NCBI GenBank assembly: GCA_025194985.1
Contig: JAOANE010000031.1
Span: 62,001 to 126,000, forward strand
Length of the DNA stretch: 64,000 nucleotides
Origin: Regnicoccus frigidus
GTDB taxonomy: Bacteria; Cyanobacteriota; Cyanobacteriia; PCC-6307; Cyanobiaceae
Direction: 5' to 3'
Part shown: positions 43,327 through 52,121 of the stretch, in pieces
Layout: the number at the start of each line of letters is the position of its first letter
How positions within the stretch are numbered: the stretch's first letter is position 1
The notes under the pieces: generated by a model
Told to the model about the DNA's origin: nothing
The model's input: only the letters and a program-made list of their open reading frames with translations
Databases searched by the model: none
Made by a program: the position numbers and the translations under genes

Positions 43327-44265
43327 ATGAGCAGCTCCACCACTTCCGTCAAGGCCGGCCTGGATCTGGCCAAGGCCCGCCTCGGCGTGCTCGGCGGCAG
43401 CGGCCTCTACGCCATGGAAGGGCTCGAAGCGATCGAGGAGCTGGAAATCGAGACCCCCTTCGGCGCGCCCTCCGACCGCTTGCGACTTGGCAGGATCGGC
43501 GACCTGGAGGTGGTGTTCCTGGCCCGCCACGGCCGCCACCACAGCTATTCACCCAGCGAAGTGCCCTACCGGGCCAACCTCTGGGCGCTGCGCTCCCTCG
43601 GGGTGCGCTGGATTCTCTCCTGCTCGGCCGTGGGTTCGCTGCAGGAGCCGTTGCGCCCGCTCGACATGCTGGTGCCCGATCAATTCATCGATCGCACCCA
43701 TCAGCGCCCGATCAGCTTTTTCGGCCAGGGGGCCGTGGCGCACGTCGGCATCGCCGATCCCTTCTGTCCCACACTCTGCCGCCTGCTGGGCGATGTGGCC
43801 GAGAGCCTGATGCCACCGGGCCGCCAGCTGCACCGCAGCGGCACCTATCTCTGCATGGAGGGGCCGGCCTTCTCGACCCGGGCCGAATCCAACCTCTACC
43901 GCAGCTGGGGTTGCTCGGTGATCGGCATGACCAACCACAGCGAGGCCCGCCTGGCCCGGGAAGCCGAGATGGCCTACGCCACCCTCGCCATGGTCACCGA
44001 CTACGACTGCTGGCACGCCGAACACGCCTCGGTGACGGTGGATCTGGTGCTCGATAATCTCCGCGCCAACGCCGCGTTGGCCCAACAGATCGTGGCGATG
44101 GCTGCCGAGCGGATTGCTGTTCAAAGGCCGTCGAGCAGCAGCCACACGGCCCTGCGCAGTGCCCTGATGACGCCCAAGGAGCATGTGCCAGGCCACACCC
44201 GTGAGCGCCTCGACCTGCTCACCAGCCCCTACTGGGGCCCGTTCAACGGCAACGCCACAAACTGA
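43327..44265 (+). CDS. mtnP: S-methyl-5'-thioadenosine phosphorylase
   Basis: MtnP splits 5'-methylthioadenosine into adenine and methylthioribose 1-phosphate, opening methionine salvage. The 312-residue protein of the PNP/MTAP family shows LGVLGGSGLYAMEGLE, FLARHGRHHSYSPSEVPYRA, SCSAVGSLQEPLRPLDMLVP, YLCMEGPAFSTRAESNLYRS, GCSVIGMTNHSEARLARE and ATLAMVTDYDCWH. The 175-base region upstream holds a poly-C stretch and a 7-bp direct repeat AACCTGG (43238 and 43251), but nothing firm. Confidence 0.95.
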   Translation: MSSSTTSVKAGLDLAKARLGVLGGSGLYAMEGLEAIEELEIETPFGAPSDRLRLGRIGDLEVVFLARHGRHHSYSPSEVPYRANLWALRSLGVRWILSCSAVGSLQEPLRPLDMLVPDQFIDRTHQRPISFFGQGAVAHVGIADPFCPTLCRLLGDVAESLMPPGRQLHRSGTYLCMEGPAFSTRAESNLYRSWGCSVIGMTNHSEARLAREAEMAYATLAMVTDYDCWHAEHASVTVDLVLDNLRANAALAQQIVAMAAERIAVQRPSSSSHTALRSALMTPKEHVPGHTRERLDLLTSPYWGPFNGNATN

Positions 44266-44300
44266 TCAGGGATCGCCGCAAGGGTCAGCGATCGGCCGGC

Positions 44301-45227
44301 TTAGCGGGGTGGAAGGGAGGCGCCTGCCAGCTCGAGGGCAGGGCGGAGTCTGCCGCTCGCTGTCACCAGAGCCTTGCGGGCGTCATCGGCCGATCCGCCC
44401 ATGGCGGCCATCAGCAGGGCCGTCTTGACTGACCCTCCAGCGGCAGCCAGTAAGGCAGCGCCTTGAATCCTGTCCACTCCGGCGAGGTCCGAGAGGATGC
44501 GCAGGGCACGGTCTTCGAGCTTGGTGTTGGTGACCGCCACATCCACCATCCGGTTCCCGTAGGCCTTGCCGAGCTGAACCATCACCCCGGTGGAGAGAAT
44601 GTTGAGGGCCATCTTGGTGGCGGTGCCGGCCTTCAGCCGGGTCGAGCCAGTCAGCAGCTCTGGCCCCGTGAGCAAGCGAATGTCGATGGCGCAGGGCATG
44701 GGCGCCTGGGCCGGCGGCACACAACTCATCGCGATCGCCAACGCTCCGATGCTGCCGGCATGGCGGAGACCACCCAGCACGTAGGGGGTGGTGCCGCCGG
44801 CGGCAATACCGACGAGAGCATCGGCGGGGCCGAACCCGCGTGCGATCAGGTCGTTGGCTCCGGCCTCGAAGCGGTCTTCCAGGCCTTCGGAGCTGCGCAG
44901 CAGGGCCGGAGCTCCACCGGCGAGCACGCCTTGAACCAGCTCAGGGGGGGTGCAGAAGGTGGGCGGACATTCCGCCGCATCCAGCACGCCGAGCCGGCCT
45001 GAGGTTCCAGCGCCGAGATAGAAGAGGCGGCCGCCGCCTTCAAGGCGAGCGCCGATGGCCGCGATGGCGGCGGCCAGCTCATGGGCGGCCGCCGCCACCG
45101 CCTGCTGCGGTTGGAGGTCTTCCTCGCAAAACAGTTGAACGAGCTCGAGCACGCTGAGTTGATCCAGGCTGGCACTCGCCGGATTCGCTTGCTCGGTGAG
45201 CAGGTTGCCGCGATCGGCGCAGGTCAT
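44301..45227 (-). CDS. murQ: N-acetylmuramic acid 6-phosphate etherase
   Basis: MurQ cleaves the lactyl ether of MurNAc 6-phosphate to give GlcNAc 6-phosphate during cell-wall recycling. The 308-residue protein has the SIS-domain signature RLFYLGAGTSGRLGVLDAAE directly followed by CPPTF, then GIAAGGTTPYVLGGL, LLTGPELLTGSTRLKAGTAT, ALNILSTGVMVQLGKAYGN and the C-terminal helix-rich tail. Its ATG overlaps the stop of the DUF3110 gene as ATGA, tying it to the dnaK-dnaJ transcript. No murP or anmK partner is in the window. Confidence 0.95.
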   Translation of the reverse strand: MTCADRGNLLTEQANPASASLDQLSVLELVQLFCEEDLQPQQAVAAAAHELAAAIAAIGARLEGGGRLFYLGAGTSGRLGVLDAAECPPTFCTPPELVQGVLAGGAPALLRSSEGLEDRFEAGANDLIARGFGPADALVGIAAGGTTPYVLGGLRHAGSIGALAIAMSCVPPAQAPMPCAIDIRLLTGPELLTGSTRLKAGTATKMALNILSTGVMVQLGKAYGNRMVDVAVTNTKLEDRALRILSDLAGVDRIQGAALLAAAGGSVKTALLMAAMGGSADDARKALVTASGRLRPALELAGASLPPR

Positions 45228-45640
45228 AGGAGCCCCTCCAGACGGCGGCGGAACGCCTCGACCGCATCATTCTCCGCTGGCCCATCGCCGTCGCCATCAC
45301 CTCCGGCGTCACCCTGGGGTTGGCCCTCCTTCCAGCTGCTCACATCCATGTTGCGCTCAGGGGGAGCAATCAACAGGCGCTCCTCGGGCGACTGGGGCAG
45401 GAAGCCGGCGGGAACAAAGCGGGCCTCGTAGCCAGCCTGAACACAAAACAGCTCCATCTCCTCGCGATCAAGAGACTCGACGCTGGGCACCGGAAAATCC
45501 TGGGCCTCCAGCAGACCGGCATAGCGCTCCGCATCATCGAGCTCTTCGAACAGCAGCACCACGGTGTGGCCGTTCAGCTCAAGGGAGTGGATGCCTTCAT
45601 TTTCGGTACCGGCATCAAAAAGCAGAACATGAACAGCCAT
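45224..45640 (-). CDS. DUF3110 family protein
   Basis: A protein of about 138 residues starting MAVHVLLFDAGTENEGIHSL, with VVLLFEELDDAERYAGLLEA, ESLDREEMELFCVQAGYEAR and VPAGFLPQSPE. These blocks match cyanobacterial DUF3110 proteins as I recall them. The C-terminus is a glycine/aspartate-rich linker and a short helix. The fold looks like a small alpha/beta domain; function is unknown. An upstream ATG at 45652 is also open. It lies 30 bases after dnaJ and is coupled to murQ by ATGA. Confidence 0.82.
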   Translation of the reverse strand: MAVHVLLFDAGTENEGIHSLELNGHTVVLLFEELDDAERYAGLLEAQDFPVPSVESLDREEMELFCVQAGYEARFVPAGFLPQSPEERLLIAPPERNMDVSSWKEGQPQGDAGGDGDGDGPAENDAVEAFRRRLEGLL

Positions 45641-45670
45641 CGACCGAAACATTGCCGCCGCGCCAGTGTC

Positions 45671-46741
45671 TCATCGATCGCCGCCCCCCAGTTCCTCCCG
45701 GCTCTGCAGTGCGAGCTGCTCCAAGCGGCGGTAGAGGGCTTCTTCCGCTTCATTGAGTTGCTCGGGAACCATGATCCGCACTTCCACCAACTGGTCACCC
45801 CGCTGCTCCCCACGCGCCAGGCCACGGCCACGCAGCCGCAGCAATCGGCCGCTCGACGAGCCGGGCGGTACCCGCAACTGGACGCGCCCCTGCAGGGTCG
45901 GCACCACGACAAGGCAGCCAAGGGCCGCCTCCGGAGGAGACAACTCAAGCTGGAACGACACCCGTAGACCCTCGACGCGCAGGCCGTCTGCGGTGCGCAC
46001 CCGCAGCTGCAGAAAGTGATCGCCGCCACCTGAGGCTACGCCGGCGAGGCGCAGTCGCCAGCCATCACCGGCCATCGGCGGGGTCCAGCATTCCACCGCG
46101 GTGCCACCGGGCAACTCCAATTCCAGTCGGGTTCCCTCCAGGGCCTGCTCCGGCGTGAGCTCAACCATCGTTTCCAGATCGGCTGCAGCCTGGACAGGCG
46201 GCGGCGACGGTGGAGCGTGGGTGACCCCTCCCGAAGGCGGATCCGGCTGCCACTGCGAATCGCTGGTGGGGCCAGAAGCGCCGCCTGGATCATCGCGAAA
46301 ATCATCACCTAAACCATCCTCAAAACCGCCTCCAAAACTGTCTGCTGAGCCGTCTCCGGAGCCGTCGTCAGACTCGCCGGCGAAGGGCTCAGAGTCAGCC
46401 GTCTCTTCTGACCGGCGGCGACGGCCAAACAGAGCATCCAGGTAGTCCTCGAAAGCGGGGAAGCCTGCCGCAAAGGGATCAGTGGCGGCGTTGCGGGCGG
46501 CCAGCGGATCGAGGCCGGCTTCCCAGGCTGCCCGTCGCTTCGGATCACCGAGCACCGCATAGGCCTCATTGACCAACTTGAAGCGCTCTTCGGCAACGGG
46601 ATCGTTGCCATTGAGATCGGGATGCCAGCGGCGGGCCTGCTGGCGGAAGGCACGCTTCAAGCTGGCGGCATCAGCGCCGGGGGACAGGGCGAGAACCTGC
46701 CAGTAGTCGGTTTCGAGCGGAGGCGATGCGCTGCGGGTCAC
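45671..46741 (-). CDS. dnaJ: DnaJ-type co-chaperone without zinc finger
   Basis: A 356-residue Hsp40 that stimulates DnaK. The J domain spans residues 10-75 (DYWQVLALSPGADAASLKRA and the HPD loop in ARRWHPDLNGN). A long acidic, Gly/Asp/Ser-rich linker (about 95-175) replaces the G/F region. There are no CxxCxGxG repeats, so it is a type II or III protein. C-terminal substrate-binding domains carry VELTPEQALEGTRLELELPG and VRIMVPEQLNEAEEALYRR-type sequence. Its GTG start is seven bases after the dnaK stop. Confidence 0.9.
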   Translation of the reverse strand: MTRSASPPLETDYWQVLALSPGADAASLKRAFRQQARRWHPDLNGNDPVAEERFKLVNEAYAVLGDPKRRAAWEAGLDPLAARNAATDPFAAGFPAFEDYLDALFGRRRRSEETADSEPFAGESDDGSGDGSADSFGGGFEDGLGDDFRDDPGGASGPTSDSQWQPDPPSGGVTHAPPSPPPVQAAADLETMVELTPEQALEGTRLELELPGGTAVECWTPPMAGDGWRLRLAGVASGGGDHFLQLRVRTADGLRVEGLRVSFQLELSPPEAALGCLVVVPTLQGRVQLRVPPGSSSGRLLRLRGRGLARGEQRGDQLVEVRIMVPEQLNEAEEALYRRLEQLALQSREELGGGDR

Positions 46742-46747
46742 GGAGGG

Positions 46748-48784
46748 TCAGTCCTCAGCCCAGGGATCCCGATTGGCGCCACCGCCGCGCTCATAGCGGG
46801 GTGGTTGGTACCCACCCCGGCTCATCACCGGCTCTTCCCAGGGGTCACGGCCACTACGCCTGCGGCCATCGGGCCGGTCCCAGTCATCCCAGTCGTCGTC
46901 GGAGAAGAGATCATCCTTGAGCGAACCAAGGGTGTTCTTGATGCCCTGAAGAGGCCCCGATTCGGATTTGCGCTCCGTCACAAGGCGACGGTTGAGGCCA
47001 TAGAGGGCCTCCTGCAGCTGGCTGACCGCCAGGTCCAATTCCACCGGATCGTCTTCGCTGAGCAGGGCCTGCACATCACGCAGGGCAAGCTCCACCGCCC
47101 GCTGTTGGCGCTCCGCTCCATAGGGGCCCAGTTCCAGGGCCGCGTCCCGCAACCGACGCTCGGCCTGGGCTACCAGGGTCTGGGCACGGTTGATGCGATC
47201 CACCTCGGAGCGCTTGCGGCGATCCTCCGCCGCCTTGAGGGTGGCCTCCTCGAGTAAGCGGCTGATCTCTTCCTCACTGAGATTGGAGCCACCCTGAATC
47301 GAGACGCTCTGCTGACGGCCAGTGGTGCGATCTGTGGCCGAGACCTGCAGCAAGCCGTTGGCATCGATGTCGAAGGAGACCTGCACCTGCGGAACCCCCC
47401 GCGGTGCCGGTGGGATCCCCGACAGGCGAAAGCGTCCCAGCGACTTGTTGTCCGGCGCCATCTGCCGCTCACCCTGCAGCACATGCAGTTCCACCGCTGA
47501 CTGGTTCGCCTCCGAGGTGCTGAACACGTCGGATTTACGAACAGGAATTGGGGTGTTGCGAGGAATCAGAACCTTCATCACCCCGCCGATCGTTTCGAGG
47601 CCCAAAGACAAAGGCGACACATCGTTGAGCATTAAGTCCCTGAGCTCTCCGGTGAGGATGCCGGCCTGAACGGCGGCACCAATCGCCACCACCTCATCGG
47701 GATTGACCGACTGGCAGGGCTCCCTCGGGATCAGCGTCCGGACCATGTCCTGAACCATCGGCATGCGGGTGCCGCCGCCCACCAACACCACATCGTCGAT
47801 CTCTTCAGCCGTCAGTTCCGCATCCCGCAGGGCGCGCTGCACGGGCCTGAGCAAGCGATCGAGCAGATCGGGGCAAAGGGACTCAAAGCGACGGCGCTCC
47901 AGGCTGCATTCGATGTGAAGCGGTCCCTCAGGGCCGGTGGCAATGAAAGGCAATGACACCGGAGTGCTCTGAACACCGGAGAGCTCCTGTTTGGCTTTTT
48001 CAGCCGCTTCGTTCAGTCGTTGCAGGGCCTGACGATCGCGGCGAAGGTCGATGGCATGGGTCTGCTCAAAATTCTCAGCGAGCCAATCGACGATGCGGCG
48101 ATCCCAGTCGTTACCACCCAGTTGGGTGTCACCGCTGGTGGCTTTGACATCGAACACACCGTTGGCGATGCGCAGCACCGACACATCGAAGGTGCCACCG
48201 CCAAGATCGAAAACCAGCACCCGCTTCACGGCACTGCGATCGAAGCCGTAGGCCAGCGCCGCTGCAGTGGGTTCGTTGAGGATGCGCTCCACGGAAAGCC
48301 CCGCCAGGCGTCCGGCATCCCGGGTCGCCTGGCGCTGGGCATCGTTGAAATAGGCGGGAACGGTGATCACCGCCGCCTCCACAGGCTCGCCGAGGTAGGT
48401 GCCGGCATCATCAACCAGCTTGCGCAGGATGCTGGCCAGCAGTTCTTCGGGGGCATATTCCCGTTCCGTGACAGGGCAGATCACGCGCACATTGCCCTGG
48501 TCGTTGGCCCGGATCGTGTAGGGAACAGCGAGGCTGCTCTCCTCAAGCTCATCCCAGCTGCGACCAAGGAACCGCTTGAGATTGGCGAAGCTGTTGCGGG
48601 GGTTCAGCACCAGCTGGCGCCGGGCCAGCTGTCCAACCAGCAGCTCCTGCTCCCGGCTGTAGCCGACCACCGAAGGAGTGGTGCGGCTGCCTTCAGCATT
48701 GGCGATGACCTGAGGCCTGCCACCCTCCAGAACAGCCACCACCGAATTGGTGGTGCCCAAGTCGATGCCAACGATGCGCCCCAT
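46748..48784 (-). CDS. dnaK: Hsp70 chaperone DnaK
   Basis: A 678-residue ATP-dependent chaperone. ATPase signatures are RIVGIDLGTTNSVVAVLEGG, VLVFDLGGGTFDVSVLRI and VVLVGGGTRMPMVQDMV. The substrate domain begins near DVSPLSLGLETIGGVMKVLI. The lid is present, and the tail is unusual: an Asp/Trp/Arg-rich segment (LFSDDDWDDWDRPDGRRR) ending in RDPWAED rather than EEVD or the plain acidic tail of the housekeeping form. This matches one of the multiple cyanobacterial DnaK paralogues; which one (DnaK1 or DnaK3) I cannot settle. A possible -10 box (TAGTTT) lies about 25 bases upstream. Confidence 0.96.
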   Translation of the reverse strand: MGRIVGIDLGTTNSVVAVLEGGRPQVIANAEGSRTTPSVVGYSREQELLVGQLARRQLVLNPRNSFANLKRFLGRSWDELEESSLAVPYTIRANDQGNVRVICPVTEREYAPEELLASILRKLVDDAGTYLGEPVEAAVITVPAYFNDAQRQATRDAGRLAGLSVERILNEPTAAALAYGFDRSAVKRVLVFDLGGGTFDVSVLRIANGVFDVKATSGDTQLGGNDWDRRIVDWLAENFEQTHAIDLRRDRQALQRLNEAAEKAKQELSGVQSTPVSLPFIATGPEGPLHIECSLERRRFESLCPDLLDRLLRPVQRALRDAELTAEEIDDVVLVGGGTRMPMVQDMVRTLIPREPCQSVNPDEVVAIGAAVQAGILTGELRDLMLNDVSPLSLGLETIGGVMKVLIPRNTPIPVRKSDVFSTSEANQSAVELHVLQGERQMAPDNKSLGRFRLSGIPPAPRGVPQVQVSFDIDANGLLQVSATDRTTGRQQSVSIQGGSNLSEEEISRLLEEATLKAAEDRRKRSEVDRINRAQTLVAQAERRLRDAALELGPYGAERQQRAVELALRDVQALLSEDDPVELDLAVSQLQEALYGLNRRLVTERKSESGPLQGIKNTLGSLKDDLFSDDDWDDWDRPDGRRRSGRDPWEEPVMSRGGYQPPRYERGGGANRDPWAED

Positions 48785-48859
48785 GGACCCCCAAATCGAA
48801 GACCCAAACTACCGGCTCTTCAGGCCTGTGGCCGAGGGGAGCGGCCAGAGACGCCCGCA

Positions 48860-48904
48860 CCTCCAGCCGGCCGAGGGCCGAGGGGATCAGGCGGAGACTG
48901 GAGG
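48860..48904. repeat. 7-bp inverted repeat upstream of pstC and dnaK
   Basis: CCTCCAG (48860-48866) and CTGGAGG (48898-48904) flank 31 bases that also contain a partial repeat of GGCCGAGGGG. The 222-base dnaK/pstC gap otherwise shows a TAGATT box (48945-48950) as a possible pstC -10 element. No convincing Pho box was found. Confidence 0.3.
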
Positions 48905-49006
48905 ATTAACGCGTTCTTAGTGGATGGAAGCGGGGTGTCAGTTCTAGATTTTCGCTAGTTCAGGTGTTGAACTTTTGACGATGCGTACTTTTTCCCTGCT
49001 CCTGCG

Positions 49007-49960
49007 ATGAGACCGGAGCCACCTGTGGATCGCTTCAAATTAAGGCGACGCCCGCCCTCAGAACGCTGGATTGACAGTGGCTTTCGCGGTCTCACCATTC
49101 TGCTTGCCTCCACCGTCGCCATCGTTCTGGTGGGGATCTTTCTTGTTGTGTTCCAAGGCGCCCAAGACGCGATCAAGGCCTTCGGGCTGACCTTTCTAAC
49201 CACCTCCAGCTGGAACCCGGTCACCGGTGAGTACGGGGCCTTCACGGCGATCTACGGGACTTTGGTGTCGTCGCTGTTGGCGCTGCTGATTGCGGTTCCG
49301 CTGGGAGTTGGCACAGCAATTTTCATCACCGAAAATCTGATCCCAACCCGCTGGCGCAACATCATCGGGGTGATGGTGGAACTGTTGGCCGCGATCCCCT
49401 CGGTGGTGCTTGGTCTTTGGGCCATCTTCGTGATGGAGCCCATACTTCGGCCCTTTCTCAACCTTCTCCATGCCTCCCTGGGCTGGCTCCCACTGTTCAG
49501 CACCACACCCAAAGGTCCGGGGATGGCCCCAGCGATTCTGATCCTGGTGGTGATGATTTTGCCGATCATCACAGCCATTTCCCGTGACGCCCTCAACCAG
49601 GTGCCCATGGCCCTACGGCAAGGGGCTTACGGCGTTGGCAGCACACGCTGGATTGCCATCTTCAATGTGATTCTGCCCGCAGCGATTTCAGCCATCATTG
49701 GCGGGGTCATGCTGGCCCTCGGCCGTGCCATGGGGGAAACCATGGCGGTGACCATGATCATCGGCAACTCCACGAATTTCAGCTGGTCATTGTTGGCACC
49801 GGGCAATACGATCTCGGCCATGCTGGCCAATCAGTTTGGCGAATCCAGCGGCATTCAGGTATCAGCACTTCTCTATGCAGCCTTGATTCTGATGCTGCTC
49901 ACCTTCACGGTGAATATACTGGCGCAGTGGATTGTCAAAAAGCTCAGCCTCCGCTATTAG
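49007..49960 (+). CDS. pstC: Phosphate ABC transporter permease PstC
   Basis: One of the two membrane subunits of the high-affinity phosphate importer. The 317-residue protein has six predicted membrane helices. The first is LTILLASTVAIVLVGIFLVV near residue 25. The permease loop signature is TAISRDALNQVPMALRQGAY followed by GVGSTRWIAIFNVILPAA (EAA-type loop). FITENLIPTRWR and ALGRAMGETMAVTMIIGN are typical of PstC. The pstA gene follows after 102 bases. No pstS gene is present in the window. Confidence 0.96.
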   Translation: MRPEPPVDRFKLRRRPPSERWIDSGFRGLTILLASTVAIVLVGIFLVVFQGAQDAIKAFGLTFLTTSSWNPVTGEYGAFTAIYGTLVSSLLALLIAVPLGVGTAIFITENLIPTRWRNIIGVMVELLAAIPSVVLGLWAIFVMEPILRPFLNLLHASLGWLPLFSTTPKGPGMAPAILILVVMILPIITAISRDALNQVPMALRQGAYGVGSTRWIAIFNVILPAAISAIIGGVMLALGRAMGETMAVTMIIGNSTNFSWSLLAPGNTISAMLANQFGESSGIQVSALLYAALILMLLTFTVNILAQWIVKKLSLRY

Positions 49961-50062
49961 CCGTTCAGCCTTCAGCTCGGATTAATTATTTCAAATAGTT
50001 CTGCATCATTCTTATTCAGAAATCCATACCCACAGAACCCGAACCCCAGATCCTGAATCTCG

Positions 50063-50956
50063 ATGACGACCCTGACCCCAGCCATCAAGCATTCATCCCT
50101 GCGCTTGAATCCGTCGCTGAGACGCAACCGGCTTGATCGACTGTTCACCACGATTGCTGGTGGCTTCAGCTTGATCGCGGTGCTGCCACTGTTTCTTGTG
50201 CTCATCTACGTGATTTTGCAGGGAGGGCGGTTGATCAGCATCAATTTATTCACCCAACTACCGCCGGCTCCCGGTCTTGATGGAGGGGGGATCGGCAACG
50301 CCCTCATCGGCACGTTCGTGGTCACCTTGGTGGCTTCCATGATTGCCATTCCAGTTGGGGTTGGTGGTGGTATCTTTCTGGCCGAATATTCCAAAAGCGG
50401 GCCTTTCGCCCAGTTCATCCGCCTGGGTAACGACATCCTCGCCGGGGTGCCGTCGATCATCTGTGGCGTTTTCGTTTACGGGGCAATCGTGGCGACTCGG
50501 TTGTTCTTTGGTCAGTCGTACACAGCTGCCGCAGGGGGCATGGCCTTGGCGATCCTGATGCTGCCAACCGTGATCAAGACCACAGACGAGGGCCTCAGGC
50601 TGGTGCCCAAAGCGCTCAGCATGGGTGCGATTGGAGTGGGAGCTTCCAAGTTCGTGACGATCACGCGCATCACCCTTCCCAGCGCCTTCACACCAATTGC
50701 CACCGGCGTGGTGCTGGGAATTGCGCGTGCAGCCGGTGAAACAGCGCCCCTGATTTTCACTGCCCTTTTTTCACCCTTCTGGCCTGAAGGGGTATTCAAT
50801 CCGATCGCCACGATGTCGGTATTAATTTATAATTTCGCGATCATGCCATTCGATGCCCAGAACGAACTGGCTTGGGCGGCCTCCTTTGTGTTGGTGATCC
50901 TGATCCTGGGAGCCAACCTGCTGGCCCGCTGGTTGCGGCGTTTTGCAAGCATGTGA
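50063..50956 (+). CDS. pstA: Phosphate ABC transporter permease PstA
   Basis: Second membrane subunit of the phosphate importer, 297 residues with six hydrophobic helices. PstA marks are GGIGNALIGTFVVTLVASMI, GIFLAEYSKSGPFAQFIRLG, AGVPSIICGVFVYGAIV, and the EAA loop DEGLRLVPKALSMGAIGVGA with TRITLPSAF. A Lys/Arg-rich cytoplasmic N-terminus precedes the first helix. The gap to pstC (102 bases) is A+T-rich relative to the window; pstB follows after 66 bases. Confidence 0.96.
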   Translation: MTTLTPAIKHSSLRLNPSLRRNRLDRLFTTIAGGFSLIAVLPLFLVLIYVILQGGRLISINLFTQLPPAPGLDGGGIGNALIGTFVVTLVASMIAIPVGVGGGIFLAEYSKSGPFAQFIRLGNDILAGVPSIICGVFVYGAIVATRLFFGQSYTAAAGGMALAILMLPTVIKTTDEGLRLVPKALSMGAIGVGASKFVTITRITLPSAFTPIATGVVLGIARAAGETAPLIFTALFSPFWPEGVFNPIATMSVLIYNFAIMPFDAQNELAWAASFVLVILILGANLLARWLRRFASM

Positions 50957-51022
50957 GCCCCACCGATCTCAGCGTCATCTGCTCCATCCACCCTTCCTCC
51001 GCCGTTTCCCGGCCCTCTCACC

Positions 51023-51841
51023 ATGACCATGACAATGCCCCGCAAGACACCAGCCATCACGAACCAGAGCTGCCTCTCCCTGGAGAAAGTCACGATCAGC
51101 TACGGCAGTTTCGAGGCCGTTCGTGATGTCTATTTAGAAATTCCCCGCGGCAAGGTGACGGCCTTCATCGGACCTTCGGGTTGCGGCAAGTCCACCGTGC
51201 TGCGAGGGCTCAACCGGATGAACGACCTGATCGAGGGCTGCACTCTCAAAGGTCGGGTGATCTTCGATGGCCAGGACATCTACGCCCCGGAGGTGGATCC
51301 CGTTGAGGTGAGGCGTCGGATTGGCATGGTGTTCCAGCAGCCGAATCCGTTCCCGAAATCAATCTACGAAAACATCGCCTTCGGTGCCCGCATCAATGGC
51401 TTCAGTGGTGATATGGATGAGTTGGTGGAGAGTTCCTTGCGCAAGGCCTTCATCTGGGATGAAACCAAGGACAAACTCAAGGAAAGCGGTAACTCCCTCT
51501 CCGGCGGCCAGCAGCAACGGCTCTGCATCGCCCGGGCGATTGCGATCGAACCGGAGGTGATTCTGATGGATGAACCGTGCTCGGCTCTTGATCCGATCTC
51601 CACACTGAAGATCGAAGAATTGATGCACGAACTCAAGAAAACCTTCTCGATCGTGATCGTGACGCACAACATGCAGCAGGCTGTGCGGGTGTCTGATCAA
51701 ACGGCCTTTTTCAATGCCGAGGCCGTCGAAGGTGGTACGGGCAAAGTGGGCTATCTCGTCGAGTTTGACGAAACCGAAAGAATTTTCAATTCACCGCTCC
51801 AACAAGCCACCCAGGACTACGTCACTGGCCGCTTCGGCTGA
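51023..51841 (+). CDS. pstB: Phosphate ABC transporter ATPase PstB
   Basis: ATPase of the phosphate importer, 272 residues. Walker A is FIGPSGCGKSTVLRGLNRMN, the Q-loop VFQQPNPFPKSIYENIAFGA, the ABC signature LSGGQQQRLCIARAIA, Walker B VILMDEPCSALDPISTLKIE and the switch histidine in VIVTHNMQQAVRVSDQTAFF. The N-terminus (MTMTMPRKTPA) offers three ATGs. A strong terminator ends the operon about 95 bases downstream. Confidence 0.97.
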   Translation: MTMTMPRKTPAITNQSCLSLEKVTISYGSFEAVRDVYLEIPRGKVTAFIGPSGCGKSTVLRGLNRMNDLIEGCTLKGRVIFDGQDIYAPEVDPVEVRRRIGMVFQQPNPFPKSIYENIAFGARINGFSGDMDELVESSLRKAFIWDETKDKLKESGNSLSGGQQQRLCIARAIAIEPEVILMDEPCSALDPISTLKIEELMHELKKTFSIVIVTHNMQQAVRVSDQTAFFNAEAVEGGTGKVGYLVEFDETERIFNSPLQQATQDYVTGRFG

Positions 51842-51934
51842 ACCCGTCGTTGTTTAGGGGTGCTTGTTCTGTGGCCACAATTTCAAACTCTTGGCATCCA
51901 CTTGTTGGGACTTCTTGCTTTTTTAGTGCCCAAG

Positions 51935-51963
51935 AAAAAGCCGGCTTCAAAGCCGGCTTTTTT
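51935..51963. terminator. Rho-independent terminator after pstB
   Basis: A perfect stem, AAAAAGCCGGCTT against AAGCCGGCTTTTT with a short loop centred on CAA, ends in a T-run on the plus strand and, because of the A-run, also on the minus strand. It can end both the pst operon and the convergent tRNA-Ser transcript. Confidence 0.93.
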
Positions 51964-51972
51964 GATGAACTA

Positions 51973-52059
51973 CGGAGAGGGAGGGATTCGAACCCTCGAT
52001 AGAGTTGCCCCTATACAGCATTTCCAGTGCTGCGCCATCGTCCACTCGGCCACCTCTCC
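51973..52059 (-). tRNA. trnS-GGA: tRNA-Ser (anticodon GGA)
   Basis: On the minus strand the 87-base sequence begins GGAGAGGTGGCCGAGTGG and closes with CCTCTCC plus discriminator G. The anticodon arm CAGCA-CTGGAAA-TGCTG gives anticodon GGA, reading UCC/UCU serine codons. A long variable arm (TATAGGGGCAACTCTATC) marks it as a class II tRNA. The T arm GAGGGTTCGAATCCCTC is complete. CCA is not encoded. Convergent with pstB across a bidirectional terminator. Confidence 0.97.
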
Positions 52060-52121
52060 ATTTAGAGTTCAAGGCCACATGGCAATGTAGCAGTCAGCCT
52101 TCTGAGGTTCTCGCCGCCGCT

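Noticed and set aside
48905..49006. Possible Pho box upstream of pstC
   Set aside because: Only one TTAA-containing half-site (GATTAACG) was seen, without a second copy at the required spacing.
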